A stretch of 64,000 nucleotides of DNA from Acidilobus saccharovorans 345-15 (lineage in GTDB: Archaea; Thermoproteota; Thermoprotei_A; Sulfolobales; Acidilobaceae), in NCBI RefSeq assembly GCF_000144915.1, contig NC_014374.1:682001-746000 (forward strand). The letters run 5' to 3'. Shown piece after piece: positions 1-8,680 of the stretch. How positions within the stretch are numbered: position 1 is the stretch's first letter; the number at the start of each line of letters is the position of its first letter. A program made the position numbers and the translations under genes. The notes beneath the pieces were generated by a model that saw nothing but the letters and a program-made list of their open reading frames with translations, did no database searches and was not told the DNA's origin.

Positions 1-435
1 GTTCACCAGGACAAGCCTGTTGTTCTCCTTCACTCTCTCAAGGAACCTCCTCCTGATCTCCCACTGGGGGAGGAGCTTCAGCCTGACCCTAGCGCTGCTC
101 CTGAAGCCGTAGTCTACGTTGAACTGGTGAAAGTAAATTATGTCGGCGTCCACGGGCTGCACGTCGCCGTGAAAGTTAAACCTCAGCCCGCAGTCGGAGG
201 GAAAGGACTGAACCGCATCCAGTATTATGTTAGCCGTGGAGGTCGGTAGGGGCCTCCTGAGAGCTACCTGCACACTTCCCATGGACAGAAGCCTCCTTAA
301 GAACCAGCTGCCCACTCGCCTAGTGACCAGTGTCACGCGAAAGCCGCCCTTAAACAGTGACTCAACGGTGTCAAGAGCCATTAGCTGGATGCCGCCCAGC
401 GTCTCGGCATCGTCTAACAGCAGACAAACGTTCAA
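1..435 (-). CDS. GT-B glycosyltransferase, N-terminal part (cut by window edge)
   Basis: An open frame runs without a stop from the TTG at 433-435 to the left edge, 145 codons. The N-terminus NVCLLLDDAETLGGIQ has the hydrophobic strand and Gly-rich loop that open GT-B (GT4-like) sugar transferases. An in-frame TGA lies just upstream of the TTG and a GGTGA ribosome site sits a few bases before it, which fixes the start. It is divergent from the GT2 gene at 503, with a short shared promoter region. Only the acceptor-side domain is visible, so the donor site and substrate cannot be judged. Family call is from pattern; moderately sure. Confidence 0.6.
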   Translation of the reverse strand, partial: MNVCLLLDDAETLGGIQLMALDTVESLFKGGFRVTLVTRRVGSWFLRRLLSMGSVQVALRRPLPTSTANIILDAVQSFPSDCGLRFNFHGDVQPVDADIIYFHQFNVDYGFRSSARVRLKLLPQWEIRRRFLERVKENNRLVLVN

Positions 436-465
436 GCTCCATCACCCGTTAAGGCTACGCCTCAG

Positions 466-475
466 CTTTAATTTA
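466..475 (+). promoter_or_regulatory. TATA box for the GT2 gene at 503
   Basis: CTTTAATTTA lies about 32 bases before the ATG at 503. Transcription would start a few bases before the codon, giving a leaderless or nearly leaderless mRNA. Confidence 0.5.
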
Positions 476-502
476 TTTCTACCAGGCTTTAGCAGATTTA
501 TC

Positions 503-1513
503 ATGGATTCAAAAGCTTTGGTGGTTGCAGTGGCGTCCCAAGGCCTCTGCCTCTACGGCACTGTGCTTAACTCCGTTGACACCGTAGAGCGGTCGATACG
601 CAGCGTCTACAGGCCCGACGCGGAGATAGTGGTTGTAGACGGAGGCTCAAGGGACAGCACCTACGAGAGGCTCCTTGAGATTGCCAAGGACTACAACGTG
701 AAGGTGTACAGGCTGCCTGGCTCAAGCAGGGGCAGGGGCAGGGACTACGCGCTGCGCATGTGCCCAGAGGGCTCCTATGCAGCATACTTTGACCTTGACG
801 ACGAGTACAACGCTTACTTCCACAGGGCTATAGAGTGGGGCATGGCCACCGGCAGCCAGAGGCCTCTGTACTACCTTGTAAAGAGGGACTACGCGGTTGC
901 CAGGGGAGGCTGGAGGGACCTTAACGTGGCTGAGGACGTGGAGTTCTTCGCAAGGGTTGGGCTTGACTTTCATGTGCCGGTGCTGTTCAGGAGGCCTTTA
1001 TCAGGGCCTCGCAGAGGGAGCCTGATGGGAGACGCCAGGCGTTACGTGAGGGGAACCCTTGGCGCGGTCTCTAGGTCTGTAAGAAACGTCGTTGACCTAA
1101 TTAGAGGTAACGGATTTAAATATGGCGAGTTAGCGTCCCTACCTTACATAAGGCGAAGGCCTTACCTACTTGTGGCCCCAGTCCCGCTGATTTACACTAT
1201 GGCCCTTGTTAAAGGCATATACAGGTACGATCCGCTGCTTAACAACCACGACTTAATGTTTAAGTACATGGTTAGCGGGCTTGTAGACCCAATTAAGGAG
1301 GTCGGGGCCGACGACGACCATGCAGTGTTCTCGGTACCCCTCTCAACAGCCAGTAGGCTAGGTTTTAATTGGGTAGTCGCAAAGGTCAGGTCAGCTAACC
1401 TTAAACCCTACACATGCAGCCAGGGCGGCTCAAAGGTGTTGATAGGCGTGACCTCAAGCGGAGCCCTGGCATCAGTGGGCTTCAGGGACTGCGATGAGGT
1501 GGATTCGCCATGA
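503..1513 (+). CDS. GT-A glycosyltransferase (GT2-like)
   Basis: 336 residues. The N-terminal half has the GT-A nucleotide-sugar fold: strands ending EIVVVDGGSRDSTYERL, then a donor motif in AAYFDLDDEY that stands in for the DxD metal site. It likely transfers a sugar to a lipid-linked or surface glycan at the cytosolic face; the sugar is unknown. The frame is open further upstream, but I place the start at ATG 503 because the family fold begins there and a TATA box sits about 32 bases before it. The last codons overlap the next gene by 4 bases (ATGA), so the two GT2 genes form an operon. The C-terminal half (about 200-336) is unlike standard GT2 tails and I do not recognise it. Confidence 0.72.
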   Translation: MDSKALVVAVASQGLCLYGTVLNSVDTVERSIRSVYRPDAEIVVVDGGSRDSTYERLLEIAKDYNVKVYRLPGSSRGRGRDYALRMCPEGSYAAYFDLDDEYNAYFHRAIEWGMATGSQRPLYYLVKRDYAVARGGWRDLNVAEDVEFFARVGLDFHVPVLFRRPLSGPRRGSLMGDARRYVRGTLGAVSRSVRNVVDLIRGNGFKYGELASLPYIRRRPYLLVAPVPLIYTMALVKGIYRYDPLLNNHDLMFKYMVSGLVDPIKEVGADDDHAVFSVPLSTASRLGFNWVVAKVRSANLKPYTCSQGGSKVLIGVTSSGALASVGFRDCDEVDSP

Positions 1514-2322
1514 CGAGGGTTTCCGTCGTCATCCCCACCCTGTGCAGGCCTGAGCTCAGGGACCTCCTCTCGTCCCTGGGCCTGCAGAGGAGGCGGCCAG
1601 ACGATGTGATTATAATATACGCGTGCGAGACTGCAAGGCTTAGACCCCTGATAGAGGACGAGCCACTGCCTATACAGGCCTACCCCCAGAGGGGCGTTGG
1701 GGTCACGGGGGCCGTCAACCAGGGCCTGGAGTCCGCCGAGGGGGAAATCATAGTAATCATAGACGATGATGCAGTGGCCCCCTCCCCCCTCCTGCTGAAG
1801 TACGAGGAGCTGTTAGGAAGGCTGCCCAGGGCCTTCGCCGGGGCGTGCAGCCGCGACATACTTTATGAGAGGGACAGGGGCCCTGTGAAGGGTCCCGACG
1901 ACAGCGCCCTCGTAAAGCTCTACAGGAGGCTCTACGTGGCTAACCTAGTGAGACCCTACCCAGGCCTTGAGGCGTTTGCAAGGGGGGTCTTCGTTGACAG
2001 GGGACTGAGAGTCAGGCACGGGCCCTGCATACCTAACGGCGACTGCATATCCCTCCCCTTCAGGGCCGTAAACATGGCCCTTAGAAAGGAGGCGGTTGAC
2101 GGCTTGAGGCTCCCAGAGGACAGGGACCTGGGGGCGGCGAGGGGCTTCGAGCAGCTCCTTGGGGTAATGCTGGCAGCAAAGGGGTACCTCTACGCATACA
2201 CGTCGGGCAACCCAGTTTACCATCTTCACCACGCTAGCATCTCCAGGTCCCATAGGTCAGAGGCCGAGGAGAGGGCCATGAGGAGGTACATGGCTGAGGC
2301 CCTGAGCAGGCTAAACGGATGA
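1510..2322 (+). CDS. GT-A glycosyltransferase (GT2 family)
   Basis: 270 residues. It starts TRVSVVIPTLCRPE, the first beta strand of GT2 enzymes, and carries the metal/donor motif IIVIIDDDAV at about residues 80-90. GNPVYHLHHASISRS near the C-terminus resembles the acceptor-side His/basic segment of rhamnosyl- or galactosyltransferase-like GT2 enzymes. Translation is probably coupled to the upstream GT2 gene (ATGA overlap). The 3' end overlaps a decayed GT-B gene on the other strand by 12 bases. Donor and acceptor cannot be deduced. Confidence 0.75.
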   Translation: MTRVSVVIPTLCRPELRDLLSSLGLQRRRPDDVIIIYACETARLRPLIEDEPLPIQAYPQRGVGVTGAVNQGLESAEGEIIVIIDDDAVAPSPLLLKYEELLGRLPRAFAGACSRDILYERDRGPVKGPDDSALVKLYRRLYVANLVRPYPGLEAFARGVFVDRGLRVRHGPCIPNGDCISLPFRAVNMALRKEAVDGLRLPEDRDLGAARGFEQLLGVMLAAKGYLYAYTSGNPVYHLHHASISRSHRSEAEERAMRRYMAEALSRLNG

Positions 2323-2766
2323 GAGGAAGTCAAGGAGCCTTGAGGCCTGCTCGTCCCACGTAGGGAGCTTGGCCCTGCCTGAGAAGGGCCCCCTGGCCCT
2401 CCCCGCAAGGTTGGTTACGATGCTGCCCAGGTCTTGGCTAATGCTGAACAAGGCCCTGGGACAAGGGACGCCCACCTGTTAATGCCGTATACGTGCTCAG
2501 CAATTATGAACTCAGAGCCTCTGGTAGCCTCCGTTATTGCGGGCCAGCGAGCTTATGCCTCCGACCCAGGCGGCAGCCCTACCTGGGAGCGGCCTGACGA
2601 CCCTGAGCTCTGAGGCCCAGGCGAGCCTCTCGGGGTGGCTGGCCCCCTGCGTCACGAGTCTGACCTCAGCTTTCCTGGCGACCCTCGAGTACAGCTCGTA
2701 GGTCCTGACCTGCTGCCCCTTCCCAGGCACGGAGAGGTCTGTGTCGTCAACCAGGGTTATTATCAA
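2311..2766 (-). pseudogene. Decayed GT-B glycosyltransferase
   Basis: Three pieces of one GT-B gene remain in different frames. Reading from 2766: an 84-codon N-terminus (MIITLVDDTDLSVPGKGQQV, then a strand with EVRLVTQG) stops at 2512. A second frame carries FIIAEHVYGINRW, an acceptor-domain motif. A third frame ends with a typical GT4 C-terminus, WDEQASRLLDFLSSV, with its stop at 2311-2313. The whole donor domain of about 200 residues is missing, so this is an internally deleted, frameshifted remnant. It is convergent with, and overlaps, the GT2 gene at 1510. Confidence 0.65.
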
Positions 2767-3077
2767 GTTTTCAGTCCTACACTGATAACATAGCTATGCA
2801 AGAATATAGCCTATGTTCCTGTAGGCCCTTTATATGCAGAAACCTCTTTTGAGCAAGCCTAGCACTGTGCCAGAGGAAACTGAGGTTGATAGAGTTTGCT
2901 CTTTGGCATGACACGTTTCATCAAATCATGTTAAAATTTCTGTTTCATATCATATATTATATATACTGTTACGCGAAGGAAAAGCCTTATCCAAATAGGG
3001 CAGTAGAACTTGACAAGAAGTCGTGATCCCATAAACCATTTTTAATGTGCCTAAGATAGTGAAGCGAGGCCTCGGCA
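2767..3077. other. AT-rich intergenic region with promoters
   Basis: 311 bases without a credible gene, much richer in A+T than its surroundings. A TATA-like TTTTAATG at about 3040-3047 precedes the membrane protein gene at 3078, and GAGG at 3065-3068 can serve as its ribosome site. The alternating AT stretch at 2948-2967 could be a second promoter or a relic. I see no RNA gene. Confidence 0.4.
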
Positions 3078-4814
3078 GTGACTAGACAGGGCCGCACATC
3101 ATTAATTACGCTTGCAATAGCTGTCCTTCTTGCCCTCATTATATATTATGTCGTCATTTTCGAGGAGGTGGGCAATGAGGTGTTTGGGGTCAGCGACGTC
3201 TATGGACCCCTTTCACACGCGACTGCCTTAGGCGTTATTGGAACGCTTATAACGCTTCTGTCGCTGATGATGGCATTTTACGCGGCCCTCAGCGAGAGTT
3301 TCAGCAGCAGGTGGACTGCCCTCATTATAGTGATGTCTGCCCTAACTGTCGTTAGCGTCAGGTTCCTGGTCCCTGACCTTGCAGATAGGTATTACATAAC
3401 TGACTTCGAGGACTCCTTTAATCACATGTTCCGTGCCATGTATATAGCGGAGTACGGCCACCTAACTCCATGGCCTGACTTCATGTGGCTCAACAGGTCC
3501 CTCTGGTTCACTCTAGCTGAGGCGATACTTGTCCTCTGGGGCCACCCCACCTGGTTTAAGGACCCGCCGTTCTACTTCGTGATTAAGTGGGTTCCGGAGC
3601 TCATGTCGCTTCTCATGGCTCCCGCGACCTACCTATTAGCGAGGTCGCTGGGCCTCAGCAGGAGAGCCGCAGCGGTAGCGATACCTCTTTCCATAGTTCT
3701 GTGGTCCGACATTCCAGAGTCCGTGTCGGATCACTATGGAACGGTGACTTTTACCATAGCGGCGGCCACCTTCGTGTTAGCCTTAAGGGAAAGGGACAGA
3801 AGGTCCCTAGCTATGCTCCTCGTGGCGACTCTCGCGGCGGTCTATACTCACGAGCTCATAGCGGCCCTAGCAGGGGTGGCCTTTTTCGGGGGCGGGCTCC
3901 TCTACTTAATGTTCCCAGGCAAGTCGAACTCAAGGACGTTTACAGCTAAGGCGCTGCTGACGGTAACGGCGGCCTACCTAATAATGGGCGTCTACGACTC
4001 TTACGGCTTTGTTCAGCAGGGAATTCACTACTACTGGAGCCTGACTATAAGCACCTTGAGGAGGCTCACCTCCCGCGCCCCTCAGCTAATATACCAGGCC
4101 ACTGTGAGGGCCATGCCCTCATATCACGTCGCAGTTGAAGTTAAGGCTGCGGCCTACATCGCCGAGCTTCTCATACCCTTTGCAATAGCGGTAGCGCTGA
4201 GCCTCAGGAGGCCCGAGCACAGGGCCCTCATGGGGGCTCTGGGGCTTTCGGGACTTGTCGGGGCAGCCTTGACTTTAGGCCTTGGCGCTGTTGGCTGGGC
4301 TGACAGGGTGCCTCTGATGTTCATAGGCGTCCTCGCGGTAATACTTGCGTCCCTAGTTGAAGTTAAATCACACAGGAGGGCCGCCGTTGCAGTGGCTTTA
4401 GCCCCAGTCATTGTCTTAACGCCTTTATGCCTTTACGCTTCCTTCGCTGGGTACCCAGCTGTAGCATTCCCCGAAGTTGGGTGGGACCTGGGGATTTGGT
4501 GGATAGTTACAAGTAACGGAGAACCAGCGTTGACTTCTAACTTCACTGTGGCGGTGCCCGGTGAACTGGCGCCCAACACAATAATAGCCTACTGGCTGCC
4601 ACCTATACCAGCGGAAGAGTGGTGCAACGAGACCCTCAGCGAGAGCTGGTTCACGCCTGGCTACATGGGGTTCTATTATCAGCCTTACTCTGTTTACTCC
4701 GCGTACTCCTCCTGCAGCGATTATCTAAAGCTTTACTCCAACGTCCTTCTCGCAGAATACAATAACAGCATTGTGATAGATGCCCCGGTGGGGTTCCTGG
4801 CCCTGATGAGGTAA
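3078..4814 (+). CDS. Polytopic membrane protein, GT-C-like candidate
   Basis: 578 residues. About ten hydrophobic segments lie between residues 8 and 450, followed by a non-membrane C-terminal domain (about 470-578) rich in Asn-X-Ser/Thr sites and Tyr/Trp. The first extracytoplasmic loop carries an acidic cluster with a downstream His (DFEDSFNHMFRAMYIAEYG, about 112-130), which recalls the acidic catalytic loop of GT-C enzymes such as Stt3 or the ArnT/PMT families. Its position among soluble glycosyltransferases supports a role in glycan assembly or transfer at the outer face. The start is GTG. No exact family was recognised; it could also be a polymerase or an unrelated transporter. Confidence 0.6.
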   Translation: MTRQGRTSLITLAIAVLLALIIYYVVIFEEVGNEVFGVSDVYGPLSHATALGVIGTLITLLSLMMAFYAALSESFSSRWTALIIVMSALTVVSVRFLVPDLADRYYITDFEDSFNHMFRAMYIAEYGHLTPWPDFMWLNRSLWFTLAEAILVLWGHPTWFKDPPFYFVIKWVPELMSLLMAPATYLLARSLGLSRRAAAVAIPLSIVLWSDIPESVSDHYGTVTFTIAAATFVLALRERDRRSLAMLLVATLAAVYTHELIAALAGVAFFGGGLLYLMFPGKSNSRTFTAKALLTVTAAYLIMGVYDSYGFVQQGIHYYWSLTISTLRRLTSRAPQLIYQATVRAMPSYHVAVEVKAAAYIAELLIPFAIAVALSLRRPEHRALMGALGLSGLVGAALTLGLGAVGWADRVPLMFIGVLAVILASLVEVKSHRRAAVAVALAPVIVLTPLCLYASFAGYPAVAFPEVGWDLGIWWIVTSNGEPALTSNFTVAVPGELAPNTIIAYWLPPIPAEEWCNETLSESWFTPGYMGFYYQPYSVYSAYSSCSDYLKLYSNVLLAEYNNSIVIDAPVGFLALMR

Positions 4815-4863
4815 ACCTTAATTTCTTGTTAACGCTATGTGCAAAGGGCGGGGTCAGGAGTCC

Positions 4864-5937
4864 GTGAGGATAGTGGTTGCTAGGAGGGATTCACTGACTC
4901 ACATGGATGGCGTCACAAGGTTCACGGCGACCCTGGCTAAGGGCCTGGCCCTCCTTGGCCACAGGGTCGCGCTGATGAGCTGGGGCCTGCTGGACGCGCC
5001 AAATGGCTACAGCGACTTTAACGACTACCTTAAGGGAGTTTATGGTATAGAGTCTATTGACGTCTTGACCATACGAGGCCACGTAAGCTCTCACCCGGAG
5101 CCGCGCGTGTCCATTGACTGGCTCCTCAGGGGGAGTAGGGTCCTCAGGGAGTGGGACGCCGACGCCATTATAATTAGCGGCGTCGCCCCCTTAACCTTCA
5201 GGCCAAGGGTGGCTGTGCTTCATAATGTGACAAGGCTTCGCTCCAGGGTCGCGAGGTGGCTTTATAGGAGGCTTTACAAATCCTATGATGTTGTAGTGTG
5301 CGTCTCCAAAAAGTCCAGCTCAGAGGCGTTATCAGCTGGCGTCAGGTGTGGCAGGGTAATCTACAACCCAGTTGACCTGAAGCCCTTTAGGCCAAGAGGT
5401 GACAGGGAGCCGCTGGTTGTCCATATAGGAACCAGGGGTGAGAAGAACGTCGACATAAGCATTCACGCGGTTAAAATGATGAGGGACAGGGGCTATAACT
5501 TAAGGCTGGCGGTAATAGGCCCCGGCGCCTCAAATTCTGTAAAAAACTTCTTAGGTGAAGTGCCCGAGTGGGTCCTGCCTCTTGACAATGCCAGTGAGGA
5601 AGTCAAGGCTGACATGCTTTCGAGGTCAAAGGCCCTGTTGCTGCCGTCTAGCTATGAGACCTTTTCTTACGTAGCAGTTGAGGCCATGGCAAGCGGAACG
5701 CCTCCCATCGTCTCCGAGGCCGTCCCTGAAGAAGTAGTTATGGATGGCGTCAACGGGCTAAGGGTCCCAGAGCTGAGGCCTGAGGCATTTGCGGAGGCCC
5801 TGGCGAGACTCATTAACGACGAGGACCTCTGGTGGAGGCTTAGTGAGGCAGGGGTCAATTGGGCTAAGCGGTATGATTACATGACTGTGGCTAAGGAGTA
5901 CGAGTCCCTGCTCCACGAAATTATCAATAAGGGCTAA
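4864..5937 (+). CDS. GT-B glycosyltransferase (GT4 family)
   Basis: 357 residues from the GTG at 4864. The fold begins here (VRIVVARRDSLTHMDGVTR) and an AGGAG site sits 4 bases upstream; an in-frame ATG at 4837 would only add nine polar residues. The acceptor domain has the HMDGVTRF loop. The donor domain has VVHIGTRGEKNVDISI and the EX7E-type motif in SSYETFSYVAVEAMASG, whose two Glu bind the nucleotide sugar. It is a retaining enzyme, probably cytosolic or membrane-associated. It lies just downstream of the polytopic GT-C-like gene on the same strand and is likely co-transcribed with it. Confidence 0.8.
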   Translation: MRIVVARRDSLTHMDGVTRFTATLAKGLALLGHRVALMSWGLLDAPNGYSDFNDYLKGVYGIESIDVLTIRGHVSSHPEPRVSIDWLLRGSRVLREWDADAIIISGVAPLTFRPRVAVLHNVTRLRSRVARWLYRRLYKSYDVVVCVSKKSSSEALSAGVRCGRVIYNPVDLKPFRPRGDREPLVVHIGTRGEKNVDISIHAVKMMRDRGYNLRLAVIGPGASNSVKNFLGEVPEWVLPLDNASEEVKADMLSRSKALLLPSSYETFSYVAVEAMASGTPPIVSEAVPEEVVMDGVNGLRVPELRPEAFAEALARLINDEDLWWRLSEAGVNWAKRYDYMTVAKEYESLLHEIINKG

Positions 5938-5961
5938 CTTGGTCGCTAGCGTGCGAGACAC

Positions 5962-6140
5962 CTAAGCCTTGCCGGCAGCGTATAGTGACAGTAGTTTATC
6001 AGTGACCTGATTCCACGTATATACTCCGTCCCTTCCTTTAAGGCCTAGCTTGTAAGCCAGGCCGCTGTCATTATATATCGTGATTATGGCAGCAGCCAAG
6101 GCTCTCGGGTTCTTAGGGGAACTAGGAGGCGTTGACTGTG
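5962..6140 (-). pseudogene. C-terminal relic of a GT4 glycosyltransferase
   Basis: The reverse strand encodes KNPRALAAAIITIYNDSGLA and ends in a W..VTDKLLSLY tail. This matches the C-terminus of the intact GT4 gene at 7519 (PPRDPRALAEAILLLARDPS, then W..VIDHLLRIY). Just before it the usual NGLLVPP segment is present but scattered over other frames, consistent with two single-base losses. No donor-domain motif remains upstream, where the gene at 6297 begins. It is a truncated, frameshifted copy. Confidence 0.65.
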
Positions 6141-6254
6141 AGTTCCGCCTCCTCAAGGCAGCGTCCTTCTGTTAGCTTACGCGGAACTACAAGGGTTCTA
6201 CTACAACATCTCGATAATCGCTATTGCAAGAAACTTAAGAACCGCTGCCTCAAT

Positions 6255-6264
6255 AAATTTAAAA
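6255..6264 (+). promoter_or_regulatory. TATA box for the GT2 gene at 6297
   Basis: AAATTTAAAA lies about 37 bases before the TTG at 6297, implying a leader of roughly 10 bases. The segment between box and start aligns with the promoter of the paralogue at 10285 (both contain CGGTCTRCAG just before the TTG), so the promoter was duplicated with the gene. Confidence 0.5.
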
Positions 6265-6296
6265 CGTGCCTAGAAGGCCAATACTCGGTCTACAGA

Positions 6297-7433
6297 TTGA
6301 GCTCAAAAGGCCTGATCTCCGTTATTGTCACCGCCTACAACAGGAAACAGTACCTTCCCCACGCGCTGCGAAGCCTCGAGGCGCAGACCCTCCCCAGGGA
6401 CAGGTTCGAGGTAATTGTGGTCAAGAACTTCGAGGATCCAGTTAGCGACAGCATAATTCGCAGGAACGGCTGGAAGGAAGTCTACAGCGACGAGCAGTAC
6501 CAGGGCAGGTTCCTATTAGCGGGCCTCGAGGAGGCAAAGGGCGACATAATAACCTTCCTGGATGACGACGACATGTACAGGGAGGACAGGCTCGAGAAGG
6601 TCTACACTACTTTTAAATCTGTTACTGACGTTGTCTATTTCTACAACTCACAAAAACCTATTGATGAACAAGGGAACATCCTATATACTCAACTGAAATC
6701 CTCGGCTACAGAAAGGCTTTATTTAGTAAAGTCTAGAGCTCTTCTAAAAGTCAACCAAAGACTTGGCCTATGCCTTTTTGAAGAGCCCTCCCTTATTAGG
6801 GTGATCGGGCTTCACGATTTTAACAGCAGCTCTATGGCTATCGGAAAAGCCGTGCTAGAGGATTACAAGGAGAACCTAAGATCACTTAAACTAGCTCTTG
6901 ACTTCTTTATAGGCTCGGTAGCTAGGAACTCTGAGGGCCTACTTGCTATATATATGGGACAACTAACCTACTATAGGCTTCATCAAAAAAATACATCGTC
7001 TTTCAGCAATGCATGGAAGGAACGTAGTAAACGCTTAGAAGCCTTATACAGGGAGGCTCTCTATCAAATCTTTTATATTAATGGCAATCAACTTATAGGG
7101 AACCTTTACCCAAAGAGTTGCAGGTGTAACAGGTATAGACTGTTTGCCGTAGGTAGTAAACTTCACCTTTACGCTATACCTCTTAAAGAGCTGCGTTACG
7201 TCTATAACGAGTTCCCGACATCGTTGAAGGAGCTATATGGTTACCTCAGATGCGCCATAAAGCTTAAGCAGTTACATGATGAAAACAAAGCTAGGGCTGC
7301 GATGAGCTCGATCATATTAACGTTTGGGTCGCTCTTATTATGGATCGGAGGCTATATGCCCATCACGCCCTTAAGGAGATCGCTATATGATCTTGCAGGA
7401 GGCGTTACTAGGAAGATTTACTACGCCATATAG
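6297..7433 (+). CDS. GT-A glycosyltransferase (GT2), chimeric-looking
   Basis: 378 residues from TTG 6297, chosen because the paralogue at 10285 begins at the same point with the same upstream bases; an upstream ATG at 6132 would run through promoter sequence. The N-terminus SVIVTAYNRKQYLPHALRSL and donor motif ITFLDDDDMY are clear GT2 signatures. The first 300 bases or so are nearly the same as the paralogue and GC-rich. From about 6600 the gene turns AT-rich with different codon use, to its end. This suggests a recombinant of a local 5' part and an imported 3' part. The C-terminal region has one hydrophobic stretch (about residues 335-355). Acceptor unknown. Confidence 0.75.
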   Translation: MSSKGLISVIVTAYNRKQYLPHALRSLEAQTLPRDRFEVIVVKNFEDPVSDSIIRRNGWKEVYSDEQYQGRFLLAGLEEAKGDIITFLDDDDMYREDRLEKVYTTFKSVTDVVYFYNSQKPIDEQGNILYTQLKSSATERLYLVKSRALLKVNQRLGLCLFEEPSLIRVIGLHDFNSSSMAIGKAVLEDYKENLRSLKLALDFFIGSVARNSEGLLAIYMGQLTYYRLHQKNTSSFSNAWKERSKRLEALYREALYQIFYINGNQLIGNLYPKSCRCNRYRLFAVGSKLHLYAIPLKELRYVYNEFPTSLKELYGYLRCAIKLKQLHDENKARAAMSSIILTFGSLLLWIGGYMPITPLRRSLYDLAGGVTRKIYYAI

Positions 7434-7518
7434 CGTTCAGGCATTCATGCAATCCCTTACAAAATAGCGCCATTGACATTTAATCTAAACGATGCAGATC
7501 CTAATCTTATATTAACAT

Positions 7519-8640
7519 TCAAGCTTGATATATACGCAATAGATGGTCTATAACTTCGCTCCATGACAATACCGATTTACTCCCTTCTGCTCCTAGCTTC
7601 CCCCCCAGCGAGGGGTCGCGTGCTAATAAAAGTATGGCCTCAGCCAAGGCCCGTGGGTCCCTAGGGGGGACCAGGAGGCCGTTGACCATGTTCTTGACCC
7701 TGTATGGCACCTCGCCGACCGCGGACGCTATGACTGGTTTGCCCCTGGCCCAGGCCTCAGTTATTGCCAGGGAGAAGGCCTCGGCGTAGTCGCTGACGCT
7801 CGGCAGCGCGAGGGCCAGGGACGCGTCTATGGCCCCAACCTTTGCCTCCTCGTCAACGTAGCCGGTGAAGAGCACCCTGTCCCTGACCCCGAGCCTCTCG
7901 GCGAGCGCCAGGTAAGGCCCCTGGTCCCCCGGCCCCACGACCACTGCCTTGAGCTCTGGTGACTCCCTCTTTACAACAGTCATGGCCCTTATGAGCACGT
8001 CCACGCCCTTGAGCCTGTGCAGCCTCCCCACGTAGACCACGAACGGGTCGTGAACCCCGAACCTCTCCCTGAACTTCTCAGCCATGTTGGGCATTGTCAG
8101 GAGCCTCTCGTCGACGCCGTCTGGCACGTAAACCGTTTCAACCCCATACCTTGCCCTTAGCAACTCAGCGTCCCTGTGGCTCTTGACCAGCCTGAGGTCA
8201 CTGGCCTTAAGGGCGACCCTGACGTTCCTCCTGCCGTAAAGCGGGCCTATGAGCCTCACCAGGGGGTTTGGGTGGTCCCCCAGGGAGTCAACCGCCATGA
8301 AGTGCAGCGCTGTCTTAGCGCCGAGGCCCTTCGCCTCCTCCAGGATTTTTACCGTGAAGAGGCTGTTCTGGCTGTGCCCGTGAACTATGTCAGCTGACCT
8401 GAGCAGCTCCCTGGGCACATAGAGGGGGTACGTCAGGTCAGGGAAGCCAAGCCTAATAGACTTGGCCCTGTGCACGTGAACCCCATTAACGACCTCCTCC
8501 CTGGGCCTGCCCCCGTAAGCTGCCGTTACAACGTGGACCTCGTGGCCCCTCGAGGCCATGCCTTCAGCTAAGGCCCTCACGACGTTCTCAATCCCGCCTG
8601 CTGCGGGCCAGTAGCTGTGAACCACGTGAACTATCCTCAA
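7519..8640 (-). CDS. GT-B glycosyltransferase (GT4 family)
   Basis: 373 residues from TTG at 8640, the point where the family fold begins (LRIVHVVHSYWPAAGGIENV); the frame is open 44 codons further but that part overlaps the relic at 8681. The Gly-rich acceptor loop is WPAAGGIENVV. The donor domain has VVYVGRLHRLKGVDVLIRAM and the paired Glu motif in SDYAEAFSLAITEAWARGKP. Length and N-terminus match the GT4 gene at 9010 (also 373 residues, LRIVQVSPFYSPVVGGVEEV), so the two are tandem paralogues. It probably adds a hexose in surface-glycan synthesis; substrate unknown. Confidence 0.82.
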   Translation of the reverse strand: MRIVHVVHSYWPAAGGIENVVRALAEGMASRGHEVHVVTAAYGGRPREEVVNGVHVHRAKSIRLGFPDLTYPLYVPRELLRSADIVHGHSQNSLFTVKILEEAKGLGAKTALHFMAVDSLGDHPNPLVRLIGPLYGRRNVRVALKASDLRLVKSHRDAELLRARYGVETVYVPDGVDERLLTMPNMAEKFRERFGVHDPFVVYVGRLHRLKGVDVLIRAMTVVKRESPELKAVVVGPGDQGPYLALAERLGVRDRVLFTGYVDEEAKVGAIDASLALALPSVSDYAEAFSLAITEAWARGKPVIASAVGEVPYRVKNMVNGLLVPPRDPRALAEAILLLARDPSLGGKLGAEGSKSVLSWSEVIDHLLRIYQA

Positions 8641-8680
8641 CCCGCTGCCAGCTCCCCTAATGCTGGTCGCTGGGGCCCTC

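Noticed and set aside
227-502. Longer start for the first GT2 gene (92 extra codons)
   Set aside because: The stretch overlaps the reverse-strand GT-B gene, has no family similarity and contains the TATA box for the ATG at 503.
6132-6296. Longer start (ATG 6132) for the chimeric GT2 gene
   Set aside because: It runs through the promoter and a GT4 relic; the paralogue starts at the TTG.
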